Shown: positions 36,564 through 45,206, counted from the stretch's first letter. The stretch: DNA of 64,000 bases from Paraburkholderia metrosideri (GCF_904848625.1 NZ_CAJHCP010000005.1:434001-498000), one strand, 5' to 3'. Numbers and translations are program-made. Notes: generated from the letters alone by a model not told the origin.

Positions 36564-39097
36564 GGCCGCGCTCCCAGCATCGCCACGAGTCCCGGTAACG
36601 CGAGCACGAGGCCCAGCGCAATCACGCTCGTGACCAGCGTGTAATCGATCCATAAGCGCGTGAGGCGCAGGTCCGTCAAGCGTCGTGCCGAAATGAAGCC
36701 GGCGCCGATGCGTAGAACATTGCTGATCAGAAACAGCACGCCGATCCCCGCATGCAGCGCGACGTAGGCCAGCAACGCAGCGGCTGTGGCACCGAGCGCG
36801 TGTTCACGGGGATCGGGCATGACACCGCCGATCAACGCGACATCGGCGGCCATCGCTACGACTAGCGCCAGTGCGGTCAGGCCGACCCGGCCGAGCGGTT
36901 TTGCGCCAGCGGCAGCGGTGCGTAGCGAGCCGCGCGCAAGCATAGCCGCGACGGCCAGCGCGACGACCGTCACGAGCGCAAGCAGACGGCTCGGCTCGGG
37001 CATTGTTCCAGCCGGCCAGTTCGGCGCGGCGATCCACAGATAGAACACCCCGAATACCAGCGACGTGAACAGCGTGCCGTTCGCCACCAACGTGCAGATC
37101 AACGCCAGCCACGCGGGCGAGCCCGCAACCTCGGTATGCGGCGGCACGCTGACGCCGCGGCCCACCGGCAGCGGCCCGTAGTCGCGTGCAAGACCGGCGC
37201 TTTGACCGGCATAAATGAACATGCCGAAGGTCACGAACGCGAACGCGAGCGCCAGCAGATAGAACTTGAACAGCATCGAGAGCACTGCCGCGCAAGTAAT
37301 GAGCGCGGTGAACAGGGGCAGATAAGTCGCGCGCGGCAACACGATCAGTTGCTCCGGCTCGCCCGAGGTCATATGCACGCCGAGGGTTTCCTGCCAGCCG
37401 TTGCGCGTGGAGCCGAGATAGCCTTCGCCGCGCGCGAGCGACACCGCCAGTTTGCCCGGCGCGACGCCTTCGGTTTCAGCGCCGATGCGCGGGATCGACG
37501 CAAACGCATACGGTGCGGGCGGAATCGGCATCGCCCATTCGAGCGTGGTCGAATCCCACGGATTGCGCCGCACGCGCCGGCCAAAACGCACCTGCACGAT
37601 GATGTCGATCACGACCAGCGCGAAGCCGATCGTCATCACAAAGCTGCCCACCGACGACAGCAGATTGAGCCAGTTCCATCCTTCGTCGCCGGTATAGGTG
37701 AAGATGCGTCGCGGCATGCCGAGCAGGCCGGTCAGATGCATCATGAAGAACGTCATGTTGAAGCCGATGAACACCAGCCAGAACGCTGGCAGCGACAGCT
37801 TGTACACGGCGGTGCGGCCGGTCAGCAGCGGCAGCCAGTAGTAGAACGCGGCGAGCATCGGAAACGCGAGCGCGCCCCCCACCACGTAGTGCAGGTGGGC
37901 GACGACGAAATAGGTGTCGTGCGCCTGCCAGTCGAACGGGACCATCGCGAGCATCACGCCGGTCAGGCCGCCTGCGGTGAAGACGAAGAAGAAGCCGAAG
38001 ATGTACAGCATCGGCACATCCCAGCGCGGTCTTCCGTGCGACAGCGTGGCGAGCCATGCGAAGAACTGGATGGCGGTCGGCACCGCGACGACCGCCGAGC
38101 CCGCCGAGAAAAACGCCAGCGCGAGATGCGGAATGCCCACCGTGAACATATGGTGAACCCAGATGCCGAAGCTCAGGAACGCGAGCGCAATGATTGCGAC
38201 GACGATCGCGCGATAACCGACCAGCGGCCGCCGTGCGAATACGGGAATGATCGTCGAGAGCACTCCGGCCATCGGCAGAAAAATGATGTAGACGTCCGGG
38301 TGCCCGAATAGCCAGAACAGATGCTGCCACAGCAGCGGATCGCCGCCGCGCCTCGGGTCGAAGAACGGCAGGTCGAACGCGCGCTCGACTTCGAGCAGGA
38401 TCGAACCGAGGATCAGCGGCGGAAACGCGACGATCATCATCATCGCCGTGACGAGGATGTACCACGCGAAAATCGGCATCCGGTCGAGCGACATGCCAGG
38501 TGCGCGCATCTTCAGAATCGACACGACGATTTCCATCGCCAGCGACAGCGCCGAGATCTCGACGAACGTAATGCCGAGCAGCCACACATCGGCATTGATG
38601 CCAGGCGTGTACACGTGCGAGCTGAGGGGCGTGTACATGAACCAGCCGCCGTCCGGCGCGGAGCGCAGGATCAGCGAGACGGTCAGGATCGTGCCGCCGA
38701 GCAGGTAGCACCAGTAGCCATAAGCGGTGAGCCGGGGAAACGCGAAGTCGCGGGTGCCGAGAATCTTCGGCGTCAGATAGACCGCAAAGCTCTCCACCAT
38801 CGGAATCGCGAACAGAAACAGCATCATCGAACCATGCATCGTGAAGACCTGGTTGTAGGTCTCCGCGTCCATGAACGCGGCGTGCGGCGTCGCGAGTTGT
38901 ACGCGCGTCAGCATGCCGAGCACGCCCGCAATCGCAAAGAACAGGAACGACGTGATCATCATCCGCATGCCGAGGACCGTGTGATTCACGGCGGCAAAGC
39001 GCTGGATTCCTGGCCCGGTCGCCCAGATCGCGGCAAGCTGGCGGTGCAGCCGCAGCGCGTTGACGCGCGGCGACGGCGGCTCGACGGGCACGCTCAT
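36560..39097 (-). CDS. Heme-copper oxidase subunit I fused to subunit III
   Basis: An 845-aa protein. Residues ~15-560 are a heme-copper oxidase subunit I with heme and CuB ligands intact: MHGSMMLF, GHPDVY (CuB His and cross-linked Tyr), VHHMF, and HDTYFVVAHLHYV. From ~600 on, a degenerate subunit III-like set of about seven helices follows. Against the canonical enzyme, helix VI has D instead of E (GHPDVY), the K-channel block is VPTAIQFF with Q instead of K, and the D-channel entrance lacks the conserved asparagines (GTRDFAFPRLT). ATGA overlaps link it to the subunit II gene before and the 112-aa gene after. It reduces O2 to water in the inner membrane. Confidence 0.9.
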   Translation of the reverse strand: MSVPVEPPSPRVNALRLHRQLAAIWATGPGIQRFAAVNHTVLGMRMMITSFLFFAIAGVLGMLTRVQLATPHAAFMDAETYNQVFTMHGSMMLFLFAIPMVESFAVYLTPKILGTRDFAFPRLTAYGYWCYLLGGTILTVSLILRSAPDGGWFMYTPLSSHVYTPGINADVWLLGITFVEISALSLAMEIVVSILKMRAPGMSLDRMPIFAWYILVTAMMMIVAFPPLILGSILLEVERAFDLPFFDPRRGGDPLLWQHLFWLFGHPDVYIIFLPMAGVLSTIIPVFARRPLVGYRAIVVAIIALAFLSFGIWVHHMFTVGIPHLALAFFSAGSAVVAVPTAIQFFAWLATLSHGRPRWDVPMLYIFGFFFVFTAGGLTGVMLAMVPFDWQAHDTYFVVAHLHYVVGGALAFPMLAAFYYWLPLLTGRTAVYKLSLPAFWLVFIGFNMTFFMMHLTGLLGMPRRIFTYTGDEGWNWLNLLSSVGSFVMTIGFALVVIDIIVQVRFGRRVRRNPWDSTTLEWAMPIPPAPYAFASIPRIGAETEGVAPGKLAVSLARGEGYLGSTRNGWQETLGVHMTSGEPEQLIVLPRATYLPLFTALITCAAVLSMLFKFYLLALAFAFVTFGMFIYAGQSAGLARDYGPLPVGRGVSVPPHTEVAGSPAWLALICTLVANGTLFTSLVFGVFYLWIAAPNWPAGTMPEPSRLLALVTVVALAVAAMLARGSLRTAAAGAKPLGRVGLTALALVVAMAADVALIGGVMPDPREHALGATAAALLAYVALHAGIGVLFLISNVLRIGAGFISARRLTDLRLTRLWIDYTLVTSVIALGLVLALPGLVAMLGARP

Positions 39098-39840
39098 TTG
39101 TTCATCTCCCCGGTGGCGGCGGCCTGTTTGACGGCGGCCGAAAAGTCTTCCGGACGATCGACGATCACCGTGAAGTGCATCCCTGCGTGGCCCAGCCCGC
39201 AAAACTGATTGCATAGCCCTTGGTACTCGCCGGGCTGATCGGCCTGAATGCGCAGATGCGTGGCATGGCCGGGTATCGCATCGATCTTGCCCGCGAAGCG
39301 CGGAATCCAGAATGCGTGCACCACATCCTGACTGGTCACGACAATATCGACCGGTGTGCCTGCGGGAACATGCAGCACGCCGTGCGTTTCGACACCGCCC
39401 TGGTCCGGGTAGCGGAAGGTCCAGTCCCATTGCTTCGCGATCGCCTCGATGCGTTGCGGCGCATGTCCGGGCAACGGCAGAAGCTGTTCACCCGCATACA
39501 GCGCATAGCAGACCAACGGAATCAGCACGATGGCCGGCAATACGAGGCCGCCGAGTACGATCCAGCGCCCGGGCGCGATTCGCGACCCCCAGCCGGGCCG
39601 CAGGAACACCATCAGGAACAGCACGAGTACAAGCGCGAACAAGATCGCCGAGCCCGCGAGCATTACCCACCACAGCCCGGCAATCGACGCAGCGGAAGGG
39701 CCGGACGGCGCGAGTGTCGACAAGGGACCGGCGCAGCCGCTGAGCGCGGCGAGTGGCGCGAGGGTCGCGAGTGGTGCAAGTGGCGCGAGGGTCGCGAATG
39801 GCAACGCGGTTCTGAATCGTCCTTGGACCCGCCTGCGCAA
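39094..39840 (-). CDS. Heme-copper oxidase subunit II (CuA)
   Basis: About 248 aa. A lipoprotein-type leader ends in lipobox LSGC; two transmembrane helices follow (GLWWVMLAGSAILFALVLVLFL and IVLGGLVLPAIVLIPLVCYAL), then the cupredoxin domain with AFWIPRFAGKIDAIPG and the CuA site CNQFCGLGHAGM. The motif has Q where standard A-type enzymes have E (CSELCG), and resembles the ba3 type (CNQYCGLGH). No cytochrome c domain. The start is uncertain: TTG 39840 is given, GTG 39870 is possible; an ATG at 39863 is in another frame. Its stop overlaps the fused subunit start (ATGA). Confidence 0.85.
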   Translation of the reverse strand: MRRRVQGRFRTALPFATLAPLAPLATLAPLAALSGCAGPLSTLAPSGPSAASIAGLWWVMLAGSAILFALVLVLFLMVFLRPGWGSRIAPGRWIVLGGLVLPAIVLIPLVCYALYAGEQLLPLPGHAPQRIEAIAKQWDWTFRYPDQGGVETHGVLHVPAGTPVDIVVTSQDVVHAFWIPRFAGKIDAIPGHATHLRIQADQPGEYQGLCNQFCGLGHAGMHFTVIVDRPEDFSAAVKQAAATGEMNK

Positions 39841-39891
39841 AAAGCTATGATGGTTCGCACCATCCCTCACCTGAAACGAGGAAGACTGATC

Positions 39892-40410
39892 ATGGCAAAG
39901 AAAGGTGACTCCGATTCCGCCTCCCAGCCGAAAAGCGACGTGTTGCTGGAGTTGTTGCGTCTCGATGCAGGCTCGGCCGTGGCATTCGTCGGCCATCCGA
40001 TTCACGTGATGATGGTGCATTTCCCGATCGCGTTCGTCGTCGCCACCCTCGGCGTGGATGTCATCTACTGGTGGTCGGGCGACCCGTTCTGGATCCGCGC
40101 CGGTTTGTGGGCCGCTGGCTTCGCGTTCTGGAGCGGCGTGGGCGCGAGCCTCGTCGGCACCGCCGAGCTTCTGCTCGTGCGCGGCATCCGCCTCAGGGAG
40201 GCCAGCTGGTCGCACGCTGTCGCCGCGATGACGCTGGTGGCCATTGCCGGCGCCAACTGGGGTCTGCGTTTGTACTATCCCGACGAAGTGCTGCCGCATG
40301 GGCTCGCGCTGTCGGCGCTCGCCTCGGTGATGACGGGCTTCGCCGGCTGGCATGGAGGCAAGCTCGTGTTCGATCATGGCGTCGGCATTCTGGTGTCGCC
40401 GAAGGACTGA
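39892..40410 (+). CDS. DUF2231 membrane protein
   Basis: A 172-aa protein of the DUF2231 type with about four helices. The conserved histidine motif appears as GHPIHVMMVHFPIAF near residues 36-50, which could bind heme or metal. GAGGAAG at 39878-39884 supports the ATG. Divergent from the oxidase subunit II gene with only ~50 bp between starts, so promoters must overlap, and its 3' end overlaps the convergent CopD-like gene by 37 bp. Function unknown; frequent association with respiratory genes is from general knowledge. Confidence 0.82.
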   Translation: MAKKGDSDSASQPKSDVLLELLRLDAGSAVAFVGHPIHVMMVHFPIAFVVATLGVDVIYWWSGDPFWIRAGLWAAGFAFWSGVGASLVGTAELLLVRGIRLREASWSHAVAAMTLVAIAGANWGLRLYYPDEVLPHGLALSALASVMTGFAGWHGGKLVFDHGVGILVSPKD

Positions 40411-40886
40411 TGCAGCCATCGGGCGAGTCCGCCAGGTTCGAACAGATGCGGGGCGAACAGGGTTGAGTCGACGTGCGGCTTCGCAAGCACGATCCAGATG
40501 ATCGCGACGATCACCACCAGATAAGCGCTCATCAACGCGATGCCCGACAGCCGGCTGAAGTGTCCGTTGGGCAGAAACAGATTCAGCATCACAAGGCCGG
40601 CCACCACGTGCAGCATCGCCATGATGCCGACCAGCACCATCTTCAGCGAGAACCATTCGACAAAAGTGGCCTGCAGAAAGATCAGCGCCGTGCCGCTCGC
40701 AATAGCGACAAACGCAGCGGGCGAGGTCAGTTCCACATACACCAGCCGCGTGATGCGGTGCAGCCGGTCGAGTTCCGGGCCAGTGGTCAGCGCGCGGCGT
40801 TGCCAGAACAGAAAGGGCAACACGATCAGGCCGCCCGACCAGAGCGCAATGGCCGCGAGATGGATGAACTTCAGCAGGATCGTCAC
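40374..40886 (-). CDS. CopD-like membrane protein
   Basis: A 170-aa membrane protein with about four helices, beginning LLKFIHLAAIALWSGGLIVLPF, a typical opening of the CopD/DUF2214-like group with a conserved His in helix 1. A GTG start gives a GTGA overlap with the CtaG-like gene before it. In relatives such proteins deal with copper or heme insertion. The location beside the oxidase genes supports a role in copper delivery to CuA/CuB, which is inference. Confidence 0.75.
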   Translation of the reverse strand: MTILLKFIHLAAIALWSGGLIVLPFLFWQRRALTTGPELDRLHRITRLVYVELTSPAAFVAIASGTALIFLQATFVEWFSLKMVLVGIMAMLHVVAGLVMLNLFLPNGHFSRLSGIALMSAYLVVIVAIIWIVLAKPHVDSTLFAPHLFEPGGLARWLHQSFGDTRMPTP

Positions 40887-41608
40887 AGGGCAGGCTCTCT
40901 GGGGCGCAGGCTGGACCAGGTGATCCAGAGTCCCGCTGCGAGATAAGGGATCATGGCCAGCACCCACATCAATAATCCGGCGAGTTGCTGATCGACCAGC
41001 GGCGTGATGCCCCACGCAGCCGTGCTGGCGAAATGCACGCCATAGAGCGGCTCGGGCGCGAAGACGATCAGCGCGCCCAGCAAGCCCATTTGCCCGATCG
41101 TGGCGACGAGTGCGATCAGCGCCGGGCCGGCGGGTGTCGACGGCGCGAGGACGCTGCGCCACATCAGCCATGCACTGCCCAGCAGCGTGAGTTGCATCAA
41201 CCAGTAGGTCGGCACGGTGGAGAGTCCCCACGCATAAGGACCGGGTGCATGCCAGAGCCAAACGATCACCGCGTGAGCCGCGACCACCGGAACCAGTGGC
41301 GGATAACCCAGTCGAGGCAACGGAAACGCGCGCACCAGAAGCGGCGCGACCGCGGCAATCAGAATGATGTGATGGGTAACGCGTGCCGAAAACAATGCCG
41401 ACGACAACGCGCATAGTGGAGACACGAAGACGACGGCCATCAGCGCGATGGCCGTCCAGCCCGCTCGTGCATCGGCTGAACGGCCGCTGGCGACGATGAA
41501 CGCCAGCACGGCCAGAGCGGCGAGCAGCAGCGGGTCGGTATTCCAGCGAACCCACAGATCGTCGGGGACTGCTGCTGGCCCACAGTAGGCGACTTGAAAA
41601 TATGGCAT
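40883..41608 (-). CDS. CtaG-like oxidase assembly protein (caa3 type)
   Basis: About 241 aa with seven predicted helices. The text WHAPGPYAWGLSTVPTYWLMQLTLLGSAWLMW and GPALIALVATIGQMGLLGALIVFAPEPLYG matches the caa3_CtaG family of Gram-positive and proteobacterial oxidase clusters. Histidines in helices (VTHHIILIAAV, VAAHAVIVWLWHAP) may bind copper. The start is uncertain: ATG 41608 given, ATG 41635 possible. Operonic with the CopD-like gene and near the oxidase, suggesting copper-centre assembly. Confidence 0.82.
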   Translation of the reverse strand: MPYFQVAYCGPAAVPDDLWVRWNTDPLLLAALAVLAFIVASGRSADARAGWTAIALMAVVFVSPLCALSSALFSARVTHHIILIAAVAPLLVRAFPLPRLGYPPLVPVVAAHAVIVWLWHAPGPYAWGLSTVPTYWLMQLTLLGSAWLMWRSVLAPSTPAGPALIALVATIGQMGLLGALIVFAPEPLYGVHFASTAAWGITPLVDQQLAGLLMWVLAMIPYLAAGLWITWSSLRPREPAL

Positions 41609-42010
41609 GCCGCGATATCTTCGTATGGTCTGCATTCAATGCCGTAGCGCGTCGGCCTGATGAAAGCCTGCCTCGATACGGTGCTTGTCCTACTTGCTGG
41701 TATGGCTGTAGAGCGGGGCGGCGATGAATCAACAAGCTTCGTTAGACTAACCGTGCGCGGTGCGGCATGCAATGTAAATTGTGCTGATCTCGCATGAGAG
41801 GGAAGTGCTTTTTACGACGGGACACGACTCGCTACGCAGCGACTAGTAAGGGCCGACAGGGTGGCGGCAATGCATATTGGCTTTTTGGGCTTCAATGGCC
41901 CGTGGCATCGGAGGAACGATTAGTCACGCTAACTACCTGCGATAAACCGATGGTGCGTCGCAACACCTCAGGCTCGATATCGACGTGATCCGCGCATGTC
42001 GCGTGACACG
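41609..42010. other. Intergenic region, nothing recognised
   Basis: About 400 bp between the start of the CtaG-like gene and the end of the DeoR gene. It should contain the CtaG/CopD promoter. No tRNA, repeat or convincing ORF was found, and no terminator hairpin for the DeoR gene was identified. Confidence 0.45.
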
Positions 42011-42766
42011 TCAAGCCCGCACGACGCTCACGCCGGCGGCCTCCAGCGCTTCTGTAAAAGCGCTGTCAGTCGACCGCTCGACGACCACGGTCTGCGCTAG
42101 CGTGACGTCGCCGATCGAATACGCGGACGCTGCATTGAGCTTGTCCATCGAGGCCAGCACGACGGTCTCAGCCGATCTCGCCGCGAGCGCGCGTTTGACG
42201 TAGGCCTCTTCGAGATCGCCAGTGCTCAGTCCCGCCGTGGGATGAACGCCGGTGACGCCCATGAAGTAGATATCGGCATGGATATGCGAGATCGCTTCGA
42301 TCGCAGCCGCGCCGACATTCACGATGGAATGCTTGTACAGCCGGCCGCCGATCATGATCACTTCAATGGATGGATGATCGACCAGCGCCACGGCGACGGT
42401 CGGACTATGGGTGACGACCGTCGCCACCAGGTTGGACGGAAGATGCCTCACCAGTTCGGCGGAAGTCGTGCCGCCGTCTATCATCACGATCTGTCCGGGC
42501 ACGATCATCGCTGCCGCAGCCATGCCGATCGCGCTCTTGCCCGACGACTCCAGCGTGCGACGCGTCGAAAACGGCGCCACGGCCGACGACGCCGGCAACG
42601 CCCCACCATGCACCCGTTGCAACAACCCGTCAGCCGCCATTTCGCGCAGATCGCGCCGGATCGTGTCCTCCGAGACGCCGAACGTCGCCGCGAGCGGTGC
42701 CGCGAGCACCTGACCGTCACGGGTCAGCAATTCGAGGATGGCTTTCTTGCGTTGGGTTGTCAGCAT
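42011..42766 (-). CDS. DeoR-family transcriptional regulator
   Basis: A 251-aa regulator: N-terminal HTH (residues 1-55: TTQRKKAILELLTRDGQV, GVSEDTIRRDLREMAADG, the DeoR signature) and a sugar-phosphate-binding domain (IDGGTTSAELVRHL, VTHSPTVAVAL, FMGVTGVHPTAGLST). The frame extends to 42805 through the operator region; ATG 42766 matches family N-termini. Divergent from the Nudix gene; three TGCACGA repeats lie between, probably its binding sites. The effector is probably a phosphorylated sugar. Confidence 0.92.
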   Translation of the reverse strand: MLTTQRKKAILELLTRDGQVLAAPLAATFGVSEDTIRRDLREMAADGLLQRVHGGALPASSAVAPFSTRRTLESSGKSAIGMAAAAMIVPGQIVMIDGGTTSAELVRHLPSNLVATVVTHSPTVAVALVDHPSIEVIMIGGRLYKHSIVNVGAAAIEAISHIHADIYFMGVTGVHPTAGLSTGDLEEAYVKRALAARSAETVVLASMDKLNAASAYSIGDVTLAQTVVVERSTDSAFTEALEAAGVSVVRA

Positions 42767-42770
42767 CGTT

Positions 42771-42807
42771 TGCACGAAATTTCTTGATATTGCACGAAAC
42801 TGCACGA
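42771..42807. promoter_or_regulatory. Direct-repeat operator, TGCACGAAA x2 plus TGCACGA
   Basis: TGCACGAAA occurs at 42771-42779 and 42791-42799 and TGCACGA at 42801-42807, i.e. offsets of 20 and 10 bp, one or two helical turns, all on the same face of the DNA. DeoR-family regulators often bind direct repeats of this kind. The site sits between the divergent DeoR and Nudix starts and begins 5 bp from the DeoR ATG. Confidence 0.6.
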
Positions 42808-42843
42808 TATCATGATTTCACCCTTTTGTGACTGGAGCGAGCC

Positions 42844-43443
42844 ATGACAGCGACGCAAGACCGGATCCGCATCATCGACACCACGGTGCTTTCCAACGAC
42901 TGGTATGTGCTGAAGAAAACGACGTTCGACTTTCTGAGGCGCGACGGCACCTGGCAGCGCCAGAGCCGGGAAACCTACGACCGCGGCAACGGCGCAACCA
43001 TCCTGCTATTCGATCCCGCCCGCAAGACCGTGATCCTCACGCGGCAGTTCAGGTTTCCCGTTTTCGTCAACGGCCATGACGGGATGCTGGTGGAAGCCGC
43101 GGCGGGCCTGCTCGACAACGCGTTGCCCGAGCAACGCATTCGCGCCGAAGTGGAAGAGGAAACCGGGTATCGCGTGCGCGACGTGCAGAAGGTCTTCGAG
43201 GCCTATATGAGCCCGGGATCGGTGACGGAAAAGCTGCACTTCTTTATCGCGGAATACGACGCGACCGCGCGCGTCAGCGACGGGGGCGGAGTCGAAGCGG
43301 AAGGCGAAGATCTGGAAGTGATGGAAATGACGCTGGAGAGCGCGCTAGCGGCCGTGCAGCGGGGCGAAATCGTCGACGCCAAGACGATCATGCTGCTGCA
43401 ACATCTGGCACTGCGTGAGTTGACGGAACGGGGCAGTGCGTGA
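42844..43443 (+). CDS. nudK: Nudix hydrolase, GDP-mannose pyrophosphatase-like
   Basis: A 199-aa Nudix protein resembling E. coli NudK: N-terminal strand domain (TTVLSNDWYVLKKTTFDF, ETYDRGNGATILLFD), FRFPVFVNGHDGMLVEAAAGLLDN, and the Nudix helix ending RAEVEEETGYRV. The metal-binding E-x-x-E-E core is present, but the first Glu of the box is Leu (GLLDNALPE) and the usual Arg before the core Glu is Ala. It would hydrolyse GDP-mannose or a related nucleotide sugar. GGAGCGAGCC upstream supports the ATG. Likely controlled by the divergent DeoR protein. Confidence 0.85.
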   Translation: MTATQDRIRIIDTTVLSNDWYVLKKTTFDFLRRDGTWQRQSRETYDRGNGATILLFDPARKTVILTRQFRFPVFVNGHDGMLVEAAAGLLDNALPEQRIRAEVEEETGYRVRDVQKVFEAYMSPGSVTEKLHFFIAEYDATARVSDGGGVEAEGEDLEVMEMTLESALAAVQRGEIVDAKTIMLLQHLALRELTERGSA

Positions 43444-43479
43444 CTGCCCCGGCCGCCTGGCCGTCTGCCTGCGGCACCT

Positions 43480-44667
43480 TCAGGTGCCGTGCGTGCTTGT
43501 TCCAAGCGGCTGGTCAGCTTTCTTGCCCAGCCTCGCTTTCCATTGACGCCCGACGCTTCCGGCCGCAATCCGCTGACGCAAGCCACCGTATTGCAACTGA
43601 AGCGCACGCGCGACAAACGCAATCTGCCCCCAGCGACTCACTGCAATTCGAAAATCCGTGCATGCATAACCGAGTCCGCCGGTCCAGATCGACTTGTACC
43701 GGCTGTCGCCGGAACCGAAGTCGACGTCGCGCCGGTTCTCAAAGGCCCATTGAAGAAGGCTTTCGAGGAGCAGAGAGCCCGGAGAACATTTCGAATGGGC
43801 AAGATCGTAAGCCGCTTGCATGCCGATCACCGTATGGTCGGAAATCGCGACAAGGCTAATGGCAATGGCTTTTCCATTCAGCGTGGATATAAATAGCCGA
43901 AACGATTGGCCGAATGAAGAATCGGCCGATATTGTTTTTAAAAAATTCTGATAGGGTTGTTTAAAAAATTCGCCTTCCGCGCCCACCTTTTCGGCCCATT
44001 GGTGCTTCCACTCGAGCATGGTATTGACGTAAGCGGCGCAGCGGGGATCGTCCAGTCCGATTATCAGCAATGCTGATTCGCCGGCTCTCAGCAAACGGCG
44101 CTGATGGTAATCCTGTTCCTTTCTAAACGACTCCGGCAGCGTGCGACGATAGTCGGTCCACTTGTCGAATCGCATTAACCGCGCCATGCCGATCATGCGC
44201 GGCTCGCCGCTCGACAGCCATTTCGCACTCGATGCATAGCGATGCAGCGGGGAGCCCGTGCGCACCATGGGTAGCCGGATGATGTCGCTGCCGCATGACG
44301 AAAGCAGCACGCGCCATGCATCGGAAACGAGCGCCTCCCGGTCCGCACCGTGCCCAACCAGCACTTCCGACTGTTCCGAGATATCCGGCGCCAGCGGACG
44401 TACGGTCGTCCATATGTATTCGCGGTAGCGGATCAGCGGCCACGCGAACACCATACGGCCGTCTTGCCTGCCGACAATGCAGTGCAGGCTGGCGCCGGTC
44501 GGAATCGCCACCTCCCGCAGCGCATGCAGGCAGTAGCGGAATAGTTGAAACGGCGTGCCTTTCGCGGATTGCCAGAGGGTTTCCCATTCCTGTTGCAATG
44601 ACGCGAAGGCATCGATATCGGTGACGATTTCGAACTGCGCGGTGCTTCGGGTTGACTGCGTTTCCAT
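43480..44667 (-). CDS. CelD/BcsL-family GNAT acetyltransferase
   Basis: A 395-aa protein. The C-terminal half contains a GNAT-type (BioF2/Acetyltransf_6) domain: FRLFISTLNGKAIAISLVAI, VIGMQAAYD, SPGSLLLESLLQWAFENRRDVDFGSGD, the last segment being the acyl-CoA pocket. The N-terminal half has the paired-domain text of the CelD/BcsL group (FASLQQEWETLWQSAKGTPFQ). Relatives are linked to exopolysaccharide modification. The segment 43840-44000 and the upstream spacer are markedly AT-rich, unlike the surroundings, suggesting transfer. It stands alone, about 2 kb from the 3' end of the bcs operon. Confidence 0.82.
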   Translation of the reverse strand: METQSTRSTAQFEIVTDIDAFASLQQEWETLWQSAKGTPFQLFRYCLHALREVAIPTGASLHCIVGRQDGRMVFAWPLIRYREYIWTTVRPLAPDISEQSEVLVGHGADREALVSDAWRVLLSSCGSDIIRLPMVRTGSPLHRYASSAKWLSSGEPRMIGMARLMRFDKWTDYRRTLPESFRKEQDYHQRRLLRAGESALLIIGLDDPRCAAYVNTMLEWKHQWAEKVGAEGEFFKQPYQNFLKTISADSSFGQSFRLFISTLNGKAIAISLVAISDHTVIGMQAAYDLAHSKCSPGSLLLESLLQWAFENRRDVDFGSGDSRYKSIWTGGLGYACTDFRIAVSRWGQIAFVARALQLQYGGLRQRIAAGSVGRQWKARLGKKADQPLGTSTHGT

Positions 44668-45206
44668 TGGCTTGTGTCCATAGGAACAGCGTAATTCGGT
44701 GGATGAATTTATTTCGATGCCATTGCCTCGTTATTCGATAACCGTATAAAGGGTCGATTAGAGGGGCATCGATTTATGTTGTTAATCTATTTGAAAGGTA
44801 AAGATTTTGAAGCGTTTTTTTACTTCGAAAGATTATCCGAATATGAAGCAGGGTTATGCGGGGTTGCGCACATTTCAAACGCGCGATTTTGCACGGGATA
44901 CTGTAGGAATTTCCGGATGGGCCGCTGCACCTTTTTCGATCGTGCTGAACGGGTTAATGAACGAAGTGATTCGGCAATTTTTCCCTTCATCACGCCGGAG
45001 TCTTCACCATTCAGGTAACAACAGAGTCTCTGGCGGGCGCTTTTGAATGGTAATCGGAAGCGTTTTCATTAGTTTGCAGGGAAAACGCGAGCGAACTGCC
45101 AGGCGCGAAAAGTGCTGATCTTTTTCGTTGATTACGTGCGCAGAAAAATGCGGAGTGGATAAACCGCCGCACCGCCCGATTTCAACAATAAAGCCCAGAC
45201 CATCTA
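44668..45206. other. AT-rich intergenic region
   Basis: About 540 bp with clearly lower GC than the window. Two overlapping plus-strand frames (44776-45018, 44807-45046) read Phe/Glu-rich peptides with no ribosome site and are doubtful. The AT-richness continues into the acetyltransferase gene to the left. It probably contains promoters for both flanking genes. Confidence 0.5.

Noticed and set aside
39663..39863. ATG at 39863 as the start of oxidase subunit II
   Set aside because: It opens a different frame that ends at 39663; the lipoprotein leader and CuA domain are in another frame that needs a GTG or TTG start.
43472..43489. Perfect 8-bp hairpin CGGCACCT/AGGTGCCG as terminator
   Set aside because: It overlaps the stop codon of the acetyltransferase gene, has only a 2-base centre and no T-run; function cannot be supported.
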